Positions 47,173 through 58,853 are shown, numbered from the stretch's first letter. The stretch: 64,000 nt of DNA from Byssothecium circinans (GCA_010015675.1 ML976987.1:722790-786789); one strand, 5' to 3'. Numbers and translations are program-made. Notes: a model not told the origin generated them from the letters alone.

Positions 47173-48106
47173 GCCGTGTGCCCAGCAGGTTCGAGGCAGC
47201 TTCGCTTGTTGTTCCAATTTTGCAAAGTGCCAACTATATAGCCCTCAAACGTTAACTTCCTAATATATCCTAGCTTCCACTTGCCCTAAGTACTTGCCAC
47301 GCGCGTTAGGAATCACCTGGGTGGATAATTAAGGTAGGGAGAGGCTCGTTATGTGCTAGGAAGCGGACTAGTATATGGTTTTAAGGCAGCCTAAAGCGCA
47401 GATGCGCTTCACAATTGCAGCCCCCTTGCTCCCACTGCTTCTCTGCCCGCTCGAGCTTATCCTGGGAAGCCATTTCTACGGCGGTTTCCATATTTTGAAA
47501 CAGCTGAACTAGCGCAGAATTGTAACAGTCGAAACCCGCGCTCTATCGGTATTGGTAGACAGTAATAATTTGTGCGTAACTCGTATAGCCCAAGAACAAC
47601 GCATTTGAAACACCCGAGTCGCATTCCTTGTACGGTTACTGGTGGTTGTGGCGATACAATGGTAGCTCTCGGGGGGCTGTAAAAGCCGGTAGTAGCACCC
47701 GTGTTAAAGTCCCCGCCAGAAGTCTGGCAGAGTTATACAGATCACGTTCTAGCCCTGGCCGAACTTCTGCCTAGATTTGCTATCTCTTCTACGAAGGCGC
47801 AATCACGCGATTGAAAGAATTCCCCGCACACCTAATACTCTCTCACTAAATATCACCCACAATAATATGTTAATCGCGCTACTTTTAAATGTAATAAAAT
47901 ATAGAAGTATAAAACCTAGATTGCTCTTTTACATATAAGTAGAAAAAGACTAAAAACGTTTTGTTATGCGTAGAAAATTACAGCGTGAAGTTTTTTAGTG
48001 TGCGGCGACTTGTTTCATTCGCGTGTGGTAAATAAGCGTAAAAAAGGGCCACTCTGAATACATACTGCAAAGATAAGTCTGCCTAACTTTCAGTTGCACA
48101 CCTTCG
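47173..48106. other. Gene-free, partly AT-rich stretch
   Basis: Contains a diverged copy of a short repeat (TGTAAAAGCCGGTAGTAG near 47678, compare TGTAAAAGCCGGCAGTAG near 45546) and an AT-rich patch 47870-48010. No gene seen. Confidence 0.45.
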
Positions 48107-49450
48107 CTACGAGAACCCTGAAAGATCGCTCGTGCTGTCTGAAACTACCGAAGAATTCGCCAATTGAAACAGCTTCCATTCGTTTGAAAGGTTCTCATCC
48201 ACCCACTCCGCATCATGTAGTAACCAATTCACCTTTACCATGACTTGGTGTAACTTTTGGTTACTGATTGCCACAAACCGCCAATAACGCCTGATCTCCT
48301 CCTTCGAGTTAAGGACACGGTAGAAAGACCGACAGATCTCCCCGTGCGTGTCGCACAGGCCCTTGACTGTTTCAAGAAATATTTGGCGATCGCGGCGCTT
48401 CGTCTCGGAGTTCTTACTACGCCAGACAAGTGAGGACTCAGGATCATCGGATAGCTCTGGTGCAATATCAATATCATCTTGATCCTGGTATGATTCGTGA
48501 TCGAGGATCCTCGGGAAAACCGCTGCAAATTGTAATGGAACATATTCGGCGAAGCCGAAGTCGATAATTCTGGAGATTCTGTCAGCTTTAACAGTACAAT
48601 AGTTGATGGCGATAATAGAACCGACCCAGAAATATTATATTCGGTGTCTGTGATGATGTTTGGCCCAGAAAGATCTCCGTGGACCATAACCCACGGTGAG
48701 CTATCAAGCTCAGGGATCATGTACTTGCGGATAAGGCTTCGCTGTCGGAGGCAGTCTACAAGTTTCGCAGTACGGAGCTGTCCCTTGAGGACTCGCTTGA
48801 TCTTACGGTCGATGGCCTGAGTGACATAGACTTCAGTGGTTGTTTCCCCTATCTCTCGTTAATTGACCAGACTCGTAATAATAGGTCACGGACCTACCCG
48901 GCTTTTGCAATCGACAGGCCGTGTTGATCGTGAAGAGGGCTAAGCTCTTAATTATCTTTTCCCGTTGTACTGTATTTTGCGGTTCGTAGTCGTTCCAACT
49001 CAGTGGCTTTCCTTCAACCCACTCATACGCAATAAAAGGGAAGCCGATTGGATTATCGATTGACAAACTATAACCAACCACTCGGGGTACCAGAGGAATG
49101 CGGCTTTGTACAAAAGCCTCCCACTGTTCTAACTCGTTGGACAAGAGGCGGTCGCGCAACTTAGATTTTCTAAGATGATAAGGGAGCCGAAATGCATACT
49201 TGACGCCGTCCGCGTACCCAACCACAAAAATAATGGATTGGCTGCCTGAAAACGGTTTCGAATCAGAGTCAAAAACAAAAGTATAGGCTTTGCACTCCCT
49301 AAGCCCAGACGCTTGTACCAAGATACCATGGAGAGAGATGGTCTGAAGTAGTTCGCTCCAATCGATGGAGGGAATTGATGGAGCCCAGATAATACGGCTA
49401 TTTTGTTCCGTAGCCTTGCTTGACGGTGAATGCAAAGGTGGCGGGGGCAT
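48107..49450 (-). CDS. Aminoglycoside phosphotransferase (APH)-like protein, second and distinct
   Basis: Exons (minus) 49450-48898, 48848-48626 and 48569-48107 join in frame to 412 residues; introns are 49 and 56 bp. The first ATG of the frame is at 49450 (MPPPPLHSP); the open frame extends upstream without an ATG. The Brenner-like catalytic motif VMVHGDLSGPNII and the following IIDFGFAEYVPLQFAA are diagnostic, with an earlier FIAYEWVEGKPL hinge. All key Asp/Asn residues are present. Little similarity to the APH-like gene at 18588 beyond these motifs. Typical of lineage-expanded fungal APH genes with unknown substrates. Confidence 0.9.
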
Positions 49451-50018
49451 TGGAAACAGGAGTGCAGAGAGTGAGAAATGTAGGAGCCGCGTGACCTCGA
49501 TCTGCTCGCCGCTGCCCAAAGTGCTAAAATTGGCTGTGGAATATTAGCTATAGAGTCTTGCTACCAAGCTGAATTTCGCAACAAGGGCGTCGTACCTCAA
49601 ATACTTTTCCTGATTTGGACAATTGAGATGCTTCTACTAGCTATGCTGATGGAGGGCTCTAATGCGGATATAAGTAGACTCACGAACCCGGCTCGGGTGT
49701 GTAGTTTCCGTTAGCGGTAAATCCTTACAAGGGTGAATGGCCAATCAGACAAAATCATGGCGCAAAGCACTATCAAGACGGCCACCCCATTGAGCTAGCC
49801 ACTTTTCCTTTGCATTTTTCAAAACTAATATTATCTTAGCCGTTGCCGCTAACTACGAGTCCTTCTATAAGCACGAGTGTGGGGAGATGGGAAGTGTGTA
49901 TGAGGCTGTGTGGAAAGAATAAAAAGAGGCATGATTATAACTCCATTATGAAATTCCCTTACGAGTAAAAATCTGCTTTTATAGCCCCAACTCCATTCAT
50001 AATAAAATATTCCGTAAC
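49451..50018. other. Intergenic between two minus-strand genes
   Basis: 570 bp with no supported feature. Confidence 0.5.
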
Positions 50019-51497
50019 TTAAACCTGTTGAAAAGACTCTGCACTCCGGTCGCTATTATAATCTTCAGTCGTGATCTTGACCTGCTTGGACACGATAATA
50101 GTATTCAACGAACGTTGCGGGCCACCAGCAGCGCGCATATGTTGCATTTTCACATCACCGTTTCCCTTGACAATATGTTCCTCGCTCTCATTGTCCAATG
50201 TCATGTTGGCCGTGATATGGTGTGCACTCTGCGGACCTTGCCGATTACGACTTGACGCGCTACCACCACCACCGCCGATGGTCACGAATCCGCTCCCTGG
50301 TTTTTTGTAGGCCTTGTTATTGCTGCTGGATCGAAAGGTACTTGGGAGGAAGGGCGCAAGCCAGGTTTTGAGGAGAGGGAAGATCATGGGAAGGTTTGTT
50401 GTGACGACCGCGATGAAGGTTTCTCTGGTGCCCCATGCGGCTGCTAATTGTCCGCCATTGATGGGATCCTGGAGGAAGATTAGTTAGATGTTGTAATGGG
50501 GCTTTCACGGTAGCGAATTTGAGCTACTAAGAAACATATAGAAGGAAGTATAGGGTAGCGAGAACGGGACTTACAACTATAACATGAATACTCTTCAAAG
50601 TCGCGCAGACAATAATAAGCAGGCCAGCGCTAAGCACCAGCGTTGCAGCCATCTTCTTCAAAAGCCTCAAGCTCGACTTCCACAGCATGGGAATAGGTAT
50701 CAAGAGAAGAAAGATATCGGTGGATACATTCGAGACGAACGATACCCAGAGAATCGGCTTCGAGATCGCCGCTTGACACACGTTTCCCGGGTCAGGATTT
50801 ATCTGCCAGTAGTGGTGGAAGGGACGACATGAGAAATAGATTGTCAAGATGACGACGATGAATGTGCTGACAATGAGACCCAGTGCGATGTGGATGCGTG
50901 TGCGGTACCGTTCAAGACCATTCTGTGTATATTGCATTAGCAGGAGATTGTCGAAACACATACGATACATGGACGTACAGTGAGTCGAAGGTAAAAGCAT
51001 GTCATACACAGCTTGAGCGTCCAGAGCAAGCATACCGATGTCGTCCAGCCTGCGACCTGGATTTTCGAACCGACAGTTCTGGAACTGGTGTTGGTCGTGT
51101 CTTTGACCCGTTTGTGTTTGTGCCGGTGACGGAACGTGGTAGGGATATCCGGACGTACCTCCATGTATATTCCGGGTCATCATGCGAAAGTGCACTCCGC
51201 TGCGCATCCGTCATGCCGTTGTTCGCGAGGCCGCGAGCAACAGCCCCTACCTGATGGCCGAGACTGCATTGCGCCGTGTAAATAAGCTACGTGAAGTGAA
51301 GGTTAGTCCACGGCCATCATTGGCCAAAGACGGGGACACTGGGATGGGATACGAACAACAGCAAGCCATATCAGATAGTCGTCTGCGCGCAGTTCTCGGA
51401 AGCCCACAGCTACAACTCGAGCATATGTTCTGAGAATAGTGAAGGAGACGCCGAAGGCATACAGCGTCCACAGCTCCACTGTGGGGTTGCTGGGCAT
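50019..51497 (-). CDS. Fungal rhodopsin-domain (PTH11-type) integral membrane protein
   Basis: Exons (minus) 51497-51357, 51286-51159, 51078-50979, 50922-50575 and 50468-50019 join in frame to 388 residues. Hydrophobic segments fit a seven-helix topology. Family marks are the early FRELRADDYLIWLA, the GWTTSVCLLWTLKLCMTCFY and RTRIHIALGLIVSTFIVV region, a PFHHYWQINPDPGNVCQ loop, LLLIPIPMLWKS, and AAWGTRETFIAVVTTNLPM. The cytosolic tail is Gly/Ser-rich then polar. These proteins resemble GPCRs and, in plant pathogens, some sense surface or host cues; ligand and role here are unknown. No CFEM domain is seen. Confidence 0.88.
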
Positions 51498-51567
51498 CGC
51501 GATCGCCGGGAGTTAGGGTCGTTGGAAGTTGTCGTCAAGGGCGGGGCGAAAATAACGTATATATGTA

Positions 51568-51809
51568 AAGCGTCTTGCCAACTCTGACGGGACAAACAGG
51601 GATCCCGTCACAGAGCTGTCTCAGTAGGGTAGCCAGCACCTCTAATTGGTGCAAATCTTCAAAAGTGGAGACAAAATTCAAAACGATCTTCGATTTTGAA
51701 GACTAATCCTTAACTTTCAAGACGGAATTATTCGCTGATGGGCCATGTCTAATCCTTGAGGGAACCCTGCCGGAACCCTGTTTGTCCCGTCGGAGTTGAC
51801 AAGACGCTG
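51568..51809. mobile_element. 242-bp MITE with 33-bp terminal inverted repeats and TA target duplication
   Basis: Left TIR 51569-51601 (AGCGTCTTGCCAACTCTGAC...) and right TIR 51776-51808 are complementary with two mismatches. TA flanks both sides (51566-51567 and 51810-51811). There is no coding frame. TA duplication and size suggest a Tc1/mariner-type non-autonomous element. It lies between the start of the rhodopsin-like gene and the FAD oxidase promoter. Its ends do not match those of the 711-bp palindrome. Confidence 0.8.
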
Positions 51810-51921
51810 TACTGTGTGAATTTCACATTGTGAAGGCATCGGATTTGGCCGGTGGCGCCCCGAGGGTATGATATGGTAGGCTTCGCGGTGGCGCGGTGTT
51901 GAGAAATAAGGCCTTTCTGTT

Positions 51922-52475
51922 CCACCGCACCACAACGATAATTTTCGATAATAGATATCTACCCCAACGCTTCTTAAATCCTGTATGGATTTTACGGTTG
52001 TTGTGGTGCGCTAGATTCCCAAGACCGTGCCTTCCATCAGAGGCTCGCGCCGCACCGCAATCTCGGGGCGAACTCTACAATTAGCAAATAACCTAGCAGC
52101 GGGTGGGCCGCTTTTCGGTTGGAAAACCTAATTGCTCGTTCCTGACGCGGCCCGGATAAATATATCTTAAATATTTGGATGCTACTTGGCGCTACTCACG
52201 GCTGAGCTCGGTCCTACTCTGTGAGCACCGACCACCGGCCATATGAAAATGTTAAGCACCCACGGCACCTCCCACGCCTCCGTACCATAACACGAGATTT
52301 TACGGTACGCCCGAGTCTTGGCTTCGGTGGCATGCACATATCCAGCGTTCACGCCGTTTCAAACCCCGCCTTTGCAAAGTCTCTTCCTCTTTGAGATTGG
52401 TGTATTTCAAACCCCCCCTTTTTCAAAGTTTATTAGGAGATTTGAAACCTAGCTTTAGAAAGTTATTCCTCCAGC
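51922..52475. promoter_or_regulatory. Upstream region of the FAD oxidase gene
   Basis: Has an 11-bp inverted repeat (CGCACCACAAC at 51926-51936, complement at 52000-52010) and, nearer the gene, two to three repeats of TTTCAAACCCC-CC-TTT-CAAAGT (52368-52440), which could be binding sites. No gene. Confidence 0.4.
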
Positions 52476-54197
52476 ATGCTTTCGCACTTCCTGACACTGT
52501 CGGCAGTGACTGCATGGGCTGTAACATCAGTGCTTCCAGTCGTCTCTTGCGGGCCTACTTCTCCCCATGATATCTTTCCGAGAACACCTGCGACAGGCAT
52601 TGATGTAAAGACACTGGCGCCATACCTCTCCTCCGCAGCCAAGATCTATCTCCCAGGAAGCACCGAGTTCACTACGTACACAGTTCGCTGGTCCAACTTG
52701 GAACCTCCAACCCCAAACGTTGTTATTGTGCCCGGGACTGAGAAGGACGTCGCAGAGATTGTAAGTTTTTTCAAATCAACATGCATCTGCTTCGAAAAGA
52801 TCGAATTAACGCTGCTCGCTCAAGGTTAAATTCGCATTCGAACACGACATTCCCATCCTTGCTTACAATGGTCACCACGGTACCATCAATACGCTGGGTA
52901 GGATGGACTATGGCATTGAGATTTACCTGCCTCAGCTAAACGCCATCTCCATCGCCAAGGACAAGAAGTCAGTGACGGTTGGTGGTGGTACCAATTCTAA
53001 GGACTTGACGGATGCTCTTTGGGCGGCAGGAAAACAGACTGGTAGGCCCACCTCAATCGCAATCTCGTTGCGAACAGTCCCCTAACCAATGATTAGTCAC
53101 TGGAACCTGTGAATGTGTCAGCTTCTTGGGACCTGCTCTTGGGGGTGGCCATGGTTGGCTTCAGGGTCGTCATGGCCTCATCACGGATCAGTTCACTTCC
53201 ATGAACGTTGTTCTTGCGAATGGCGACCTGAAAGCGATTGACGCGAATTCGGACTTGTGGTGGGGCATGCAGGGCGCAGGCCATAACTTTGGCATCGTCA
53301 CATCTGTCACGACAAAGATCTATGATATCGTGCACCCGAACTGGGCGATTGAGACCATCATCTTCAGTGGTGATAAGGTCGAAGCCGTCTACGAGACCGC
53401 CAACAAGTACATCCTCCAAAACGGAAAACAGAGCTCGGATATCATCAACTGGTCCTATTGGCTGAACGACGCGTCGCTCGATGCGGGGAAGGTAAGATAA
53501 CTGCTGAGCCGAAAGTTTTACATATCTGACCACTCACTGACATTGCTACTTTATCTAGCCTGTTATCATCATGTACATCATCCAAGAAGGCGTCAACGCC
53601 GTCGATCCCAAATACACGAAACCCTTCCATGACTTAGGACCGCTTGTCATCTCGCCCCAATCCGGCACATACAAAGATCTCGCTGCCTGGACGGGCATTG
53701 CATTAGCCTCTCCTCCGTGCCAGGACTTTGGCTTCAACAACCCACGTTTCCCCATCTACACAAAATCCTACAACATCACCGCGCAGAAGAAGGCATACGA
53801 TCTCTACGCATCAGCTATCTCGGGAACTGATTCGCCCTACTACAATTCCATCTTCATGTTTGAAGACTATGCCACCGCGGGTGTTCGCGCGCGCGATGAC
53901 AGCGCTACCGCGTTTGGTTTCCGTCAGGATCTGATTCTCGCGGCGCCGCTTATCATTTATGGTCCTACTGATAAGGCGAGAGATGTTGCGGTCGAACAGC
54001 TGGGCAATAGGTTGAGAGAGATTCTCCGGGAGGGTACTGGAAGCAATGAGCTCCATGCTTATGTGAATTATGCGTATGGAAATGAGGGGCCAAAGAGCTG
54101 GTACGGATACGAGACGTGGCGTCAGGACCGTCTCAAGGCACTGAAGAAGAAGTATGATCCGAAAGGAAAGTTTAGCTTCTATGGGCCGGTAGTTTGA
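52476..54197 (+). CDS. Secreted FAD-linked oxidoreductase, berberine-bridge type
   Basis: Exons 52476-52760, 52825-53041, 53097-53491 and 53559-54197 join in frame to 511 residues. A signal peptide is evident (SHFLTLSAVTAWAVTSVLPVV, cleavage near the following Ser-Cys-Gly). The FAD-binding 4 domain shows PNVVIVPGTEKDVAEIV, then AYNGHHGTINT at the position of the usual R-x-G-G-H flavin-linking His, and VTGTCECVSFLGPALGGGHG, where the Cys fits the second, cysteinyl flavin link. WWGMQGAGHNFGIVT is typical. The C-terminal BBE element ends EGPKSWYGYETWRQDRLKAL. Such enzymes oxidise alkaloids, sugars or polyketide intermediates using oxygen. Secretion favours a carbohydrate or extracellular substrate (inference). 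Confidence 0.92.
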
Positions 54198-55017
54198 TGG
54201 TGGACAAGGCCAGAGGCTTCCTATGAATCGGTTGCTGTGTAGTCGATCGTTGTTAATATTGATGTGGAGTCAAATCGAATTTATTAAGGCTCAGTTGGGT
54301 CGGATGTTCGTCGCAATGCTTCCGCATGTCGGTGCGTTCGAGTATCCATATTCGTTGTCGCTTATTGGGTATTATTGCTAAGGAAAACTAGCGCGCTTAG
54401 TGGTGTAGCTAATGCTCTACGTCATGTCAAGATACGACCATGTGTCAGAAAATCGAATCAGCAGGCCGAATTTGAGTGGTGATACCGCGAGATCGCCAGG
54501 TAAGACTTTACAAGTCGCGGGAAATTCGCGACTAACTGGTACTTTAGCAGAGAAGGCAGACCGCCCTTCTGTTCCTAATATTTTACTACGCCCACGGCCT
54601 TGCCTTGTGGGTTTTTGTGGTAGTCTCAGGTGAGCGCAAAAGACCCGCGGATATCCGCACCCTTTTGGGTTTCTCTCGTGCAGCAGGAAAACGTGATGTA
54701 ACGCAGCTACCCAACCTCATTCTCGAAATAACAAGGGCTTGTCGTCTGAGTGAAGTATTAGGCGCTGTCTTCCCCTTGCATAGGTTTTACAGTGTTGATA
54801 GCGAGAGCCTTTACTTGCATCTCACTTTTCCCGCTACACGACAGCCAATAGCTCCAAGCGGCTGATTCAACTAAGGGCCTGGCATAGCATCATTATTCAT
54901 TCAAAATCAGGCCTAGATGGTACTATCGACAATTATGACTTGGCCAGCGAGTGGCTTGGGTATCATAAATCATAACCCAACTCAACGAAGGCGGACTCGA
55001 GATAGACCACGAGCCAT
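54198..55017. other. Intergenic between convergent FAD oxidase and epoxide hydrolase genes
   Basis: 820 bp. No supported gene; one 86-codon frame near 54605 without motifs. Confidence 0.5.
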
Positions 55018-56511
55018 CTACTGCTCCACCAGCGAAGTAACTCCCTGCATCTTCTCGAACTTCTGCTTCAACGGCGAGCCTTCATCACCCATAGCCCAAT
55101 CCACAACGCCTTCCAAGACCCGACTTCCAAGTTCTTCATGCGGCATCCAGTGGCCTGTACCCTCGAGGTAGAAGACCTGACTACGTTTGGGGAGGTAGTC
55201 GGCGATGCCTTCAAGAGCGAGGCGTTGTTCGAATCCAAGATCCTCAGCGCCGTAAAGAACAGTGGTGGGTGCCCTTAGCGCCCCAACCGGTCCGCTACCA
55301 AAGATACTGTCGCCAGAGCCGGATCCAGAACGCGACTCGAGTACTGGGATTTCGGAAAGTGCAACCACAGTCTCCAGAGACTTTTCCCAAGAACCGAGGA
55401 AGAGCCCTTCCCGGTAGATGCGAATCTTCTCTGACATGCCAAAGTCTGCAACTCGCTTTCTGGCAGCATCTGGGTACTTTTCGTGGGCCTCTTCAAATTG
55501 AGCAATGCCTGGGCCGCTGGACATGGCGCGGAAATCCGCAGCTTCTTCAGGACTGAGCTCGCGCTTCCACGTGCCGTCGGGCTTCAACAAGCCGGCTTCA
55601 CATTTATGCATAACCCACAAAAGCCAGTAGTTACCAAAAGTCGCCCAGAACGTCGAAAGCGGATATGGCAGGTGGAAACAGAACACGTAAAAGGAGCGTC
55701 CAAGTTGGGAAAAGACAGGCGTGAGTGTATGCAGGGCATTCCTAAGAAGAGAGAAGTTCTTCCACGGGCGTTGAAGGTATGTATGCAGCATCTGCTTGGC
55801 CGAGCTGTACTTTGTGGCGGCGTTCGAATAAGCGTGTTGCGGGATACAGGCGCTGGCAATAACGAAACGATCTGCCAGTTGATTCGCCTCAGAAGCCAGT
55901 CGTGCAACAATTAAGCCTCCCCAATCATGACCAACAACCACCATCTTGGCCTGGTCCTTCAGAAACCGTATTCTCATTGCGAGCACGCACTCGGCGATGG
56001 TCTCCAGTATCTCTTCTGCTCCGTACTTTTGCAGGCCATCACTGCCTCCATATCCCGGAAGGTCGACGGCGATCAGAACGTGGTCTTTGACCGAGGCCGA
56101 GCTGAGGAGGTTGCGCCAGAGGAGGAAGGAATCGGGAAAGCCTGTATCGACTGCTGTCAGTAGTTGAACAAGTAAGTAGAGGTAGGGAGAAGACTCACCG
56201 TGTATGAAGACAGCTACATTCTTCGCCTCTGTAACCTCATCAACGTTGACAACGTAGTGAAGCTTCAACCCATTGCGAAGTTTGAGAAAGGCATGCTTGA
56301 AGCCAGGAAGAGGCTCGCGATCAAGGCTCCAATACTTCTCCTGCGCGGCACTCAACTTGCCCTTCTCTTCTTTGCTCGGCCACTTGAAGAACCCCCGTTG
56401 AACAATCCCGCCGAAGATTAGGAAGGAGAAGAAGTTGAACAAGCCCCATCCAAGCCCAACAAGCCGCCATGACAGTTTCTCAAGCCCACTAGTCTTCTTT
56501 GCCACCTTCAT
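55018..56511 (-). CDS. Epoxide hydrolase (alpha/beta-hydrolase fold), membrane-anchored
   Basis: Exons (minus) 56511-56199 and 56141-55018 give 478 residues. The 57-bp intron (GTGAGT...ATACAG) is a multiple of three without a stop, so the frame also stays open unspliced (497 residues), but splicing forms the oxyanion motif HGFPDSFLLW and is therefore preferred. The nucleophile is Asp in GHDWGG, and LPGYGGSD precedes it. The C-terminal GTGHWMPHEE supplies the catalytic His. An N-terminal hydrophobic stretch (GWGLFNFFSFLIFGGIV, about 20-37) suggests a membrane anchor as in microsomal forms. The enzyme hydrolyses epoxides to diols for detoxification or biosynthesis. It converges on the FAD oxidase gene. 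Confidence 0.92.
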   Translation of the reverse strand: MKVAKKTSGLEKLSWRLVGLGWGLFNFFSFLIFGGIVQRGFFKWPSKEEKGKLSAAQEKYWSLDREPLPGFKHAFLKLRNGLKLHYVVNVDEVTEAKNVAVFIHGESSPYLYLLVQLLTAVDTGFPDSFLLWRNLLSSASVKDHVLIAVDLPGYGGSDGLQKYGAEEILETIAECVLAMRIRFLKDQAKMVVVGHDWGGLIVARLASEANQLADRFVIASACIPQHAYSNAATKYSSAKQMLHTYLQRPWKNFSLLRNALHTLTPVFSQLGRSFYVFCFHLPYPLSTFWATFGNYWLLWVMHKCEAGLLKPDGTWKRELSPEEAADFRAMSSGPGIAQFEEAHEKYPDAARKRVADFGMSEKIRIYREGLFLGSWEKSLETVVALSEIPVLESRSGSGSGDSIFGSGPVGALRAPTTVLYGAEDLGFEQRLALEGIADYLPKRSQVFYLEGTGHWMPHEELGSRVLEGVVDWAMGDEGSPLKQKFEKMQGVTSLVEQ

Positions 56512-57164
56512 GGTTTGAACTCAAATCGTGCGCGTGCTGTCGATGTCAAGAAGCTTCGTGTAGAACCCCCAAGCTGTGGTGTGCGGGGTATGTTTTGAGC
56601 TCAACTCATCCGTGAATGTGGCAAACTGGCGGTGTGTCTGTGAATGTCGTTTTGCTGGCAGCAAACAAGCAAACTTGCTACATTGGCAATGGAGGGTTTT
56701 GGAGGCGTCCCAGGCGTGCATTGTGGTGCAGATGCAGGGCAGGTGCAGGATAGTGGCGAAGACGACGATGGTTGGTTGAAGCTCCCGGATGGCCTCCGTC
56801 ACCCGTTCCTGATTGGGAAAGCTGCTCATGTGCCCCGCCTAGGAAGAAACCTTGGAAATAACTTCAACATCACGCACCACAAATCATGACTATATCAAGA
56901 CAGAATCTATTTAATCAAGCAATCAAAAGATTTCATAAGTTCTCTTTTCGCGGATCAACCAACTCTGCACCGTCCACCTCCCCTCACAGTTTGCATCACA
57001 CTTGTTCAACTGACATACTCTTGAAACAAGACTTGGCAAGCAATACCTACGCACATGATTATTGAGGACCCAATATGAACTTACAGATCACCAGCGAGAT
57101 GCATAAAGCTTATCCAAAACATCTAGGAGCCAGTAGAAAAGGTCAACATAGCAGATAGTTCGAA
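56512..57164. promoter_or_regulatory. Upstream region of the epoxide hydrolase gene
   Basis: 650 bp. A 102-codon minus frame (56521-56829) overlaps the presumed leader and is not supported. Confidence 0.4.
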
Positions 57165-57933
57165 CTAGACCAGACGGTCGGCTACTTTTTTGCCATGAAC
57201 GCCCAAATTCCTAGACATCCGAAGGCAAGCACATATGCTAGGCGCGATAGAGAAGCAAGTTATAAATGTGAAGACGACGCGCCATATGGCGCCTAAAAAC
57301 GCTAAGACGGCCCAGAAAGATTGATCGGTTAAGAAATGCTGGTTCCGAAGACCAAAATCAATGACGGCGATCATATGCCTCAAAGAAAAGATCTGCAAAA
57401 TGATTTCGAGAATGATTTGTGTCGGCAGAGTATTATCTCATGGATATTTCGGATCTCTTCTGCGCGTGCAAAACACCATCTGACGTCGTGGAAGTAGTAC
57501 TCTCTACTTGTCGCGATTTATGTGCCATAAATCCGAGGAAGTAATGACCGACCTGCGGGAGCGAAAGCAAGGACATCATGTATTCCCAAATGCTGAAATC
57601 GGCAATATACACTGTTGCTGCATGCTTGGTGAGCTCAGGAATGCTGAGGCAGCTAACAAGAGGAATGCCCGGAGGAATGATGCGGTCAAACACCCAAGTG
57701 AGGTCGCCTCTATTGCGGGTTGGCGCGAAGCGATGGAAGAATGGATGTAGCAGTTTGTGGATCGGTCTATAAATCGGTTCGTATCCGCACATCATACTGA
57801 GGAGACAGTAGAGGACAATCGTAATCGCATGGCCCAATAATGTCTTTGACTGGAGTTGGGCAGGTGTACTTTTGCTGATCGGAAGAACGGATGGTCCATG
57901 ACCAAGGAAGGTAGGTTGGAATCGGAGTCGAAT
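57165..57933 (-). pseudogene. Multi-pass membrane protein remnant, family not recognised
   Basis: A minus frame open from 57933 to 57433 (no ATG at its start, a TAA just before) encodes clear protein sequence: FLGHGPSVLPISKSTPAQ, LLGHAITIVLYCLLSMM, WVFDRIIPPGIPLVSCLSIP and ADFSIWEYMMSLLSLP. A second frame (about 57420-57165) continues with EIILQIFSLRHMIAVIDFG and SFWAVLAFLGAIWRVVFTF, ending at 57165. I could not place an in-phase intron between them. Several hydrophobic helices suggest an integral membrane enzyme; an acyltransferase of the wax synthase type is a guess from overall look only. Missing 5' exons and the frame break suggest decay. Confidence 0.45.
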
Positions 57934-58295
57934 TTATTTCGCTTTTCGTGGACGGAGTAGTTGCGAGGGTGCTGGGGGCTAGCAATAGTAAATGCCTTGT
58001 ACTTGATATGATAATTTGTTGGCTTTCTCATCCCATGTTTAGGCATGTCTAGTCGTTGTGTTATACAATGAGACAATGGCGGTGGCTATTCGGATAGTGT
58101 CGCTATGGTGTCGATGTATGGGCTCCAAGACCGAGTGAACACCATACTGAAACGCGCGGTCTTAGTTCGAAAAGTCTCCGGGTCCCACTGCAACTCACCC
58201 TGACGGTCATATCGCAGCTACCTCACTGTATCCTCTCTACCCCAAAACGTGCTATATGCAATTCTTCGTTCCCAATCGTGTCAACACCACTTCCT
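57934..58295. other. Intergenic, no gene seen
   Basis: 360 bp between two minus-strand features. Nothing supported. Confidence 0.45.
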
Positions 58296-58853
58296 TCACC
58301 TCTTATTTCCACCCTTGATCTTCTCCGCAACCTCCAACTCCATCGCTCTCTGCATCTTCAAATCCTCCAATTCCCTCTCAACTCCTCTATTGCGGGTGAC
58401 CGCTTCTTCTCTATCCCTCATCCTCTCCTTTACCTCCTCCATCTTCTCTCTAATCTTTTCCTCTACCACCCGCTCCAGCTGCCCTGCATCCTCAATCCCA
58501 TACTCCTCGATAAATTTCTTCGCGAATTCTGCTACCGTTGACGGATTGGGGCCCGGCCCACCGGTATAGTATCCATTCGGGTGCGTAAGTCGGACACCCG
58601 GGAGCGGAGACGGATATGTTCGTAGCTTTGAAGAAAGCGGAATCGGGAGCGTCGTGGGATTGACCATCGGCGTTGGTAAAAGCGGTGTTCGCGGCGTGAG
58701 TTCTGGGGCGTGGAGTAACGCGTTCATGAGCTCGTTTTCGAAGGCTTCGTTGTAGGGGACTGTCGCGGGCGAATAGTCGATTAGGGGCGACGTCGGTTCG
58801 TCTTCTGCCGGCGTGAGCGGCGCATTGGTCATGACATGGTCTTCTTGAGACAT
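58296..58853 (-). CDS. Hypothetical protein with C-terminal coiled coil
   Basis: 185 residues from ATG 58853 (MSQEDHVMTN). The frame is open upstream to 59009, but that part looks like leader. Residues 1-110 are Pro/Thr-rich with ELTPRTPLLPTP. A conserved-looking YYTGGPGPNPSTVAEFAKKF follows, and from about 130 a charged heptad-like helix (RVVEEKIREKMEEVKERM, VERELEDLKMQRAMELEVAE) ends in KGGNKR. No enzymatic motif. It probably mediates self-association. Confidence 0.65.
   Translation of the reverse strand: MSQEDHVMTNAPLTPAEDEPTSPLIDYSPATVPYNEAFENELMNALLHAPELTPRTPLLPTPMVNPTTLPIPLSSKLRTYPSPLPGVRLTHPNGYYTGGPGPNPSTVAEFAKKFIEEYGIEDAGQLERVVEEKIREKMEEVKERMRDREEAVTRNRGVERELEDLKMQRAMELEVAEKIKGGNKR

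Noticed and set aside
56521..56829. 102-codon minus frame just upstream of the epoxide hydrolase
   Set aside because: Could have been an N-terminal exon, but the hydrolase already has a good start and membrane anchor, and no splice pair joins them.
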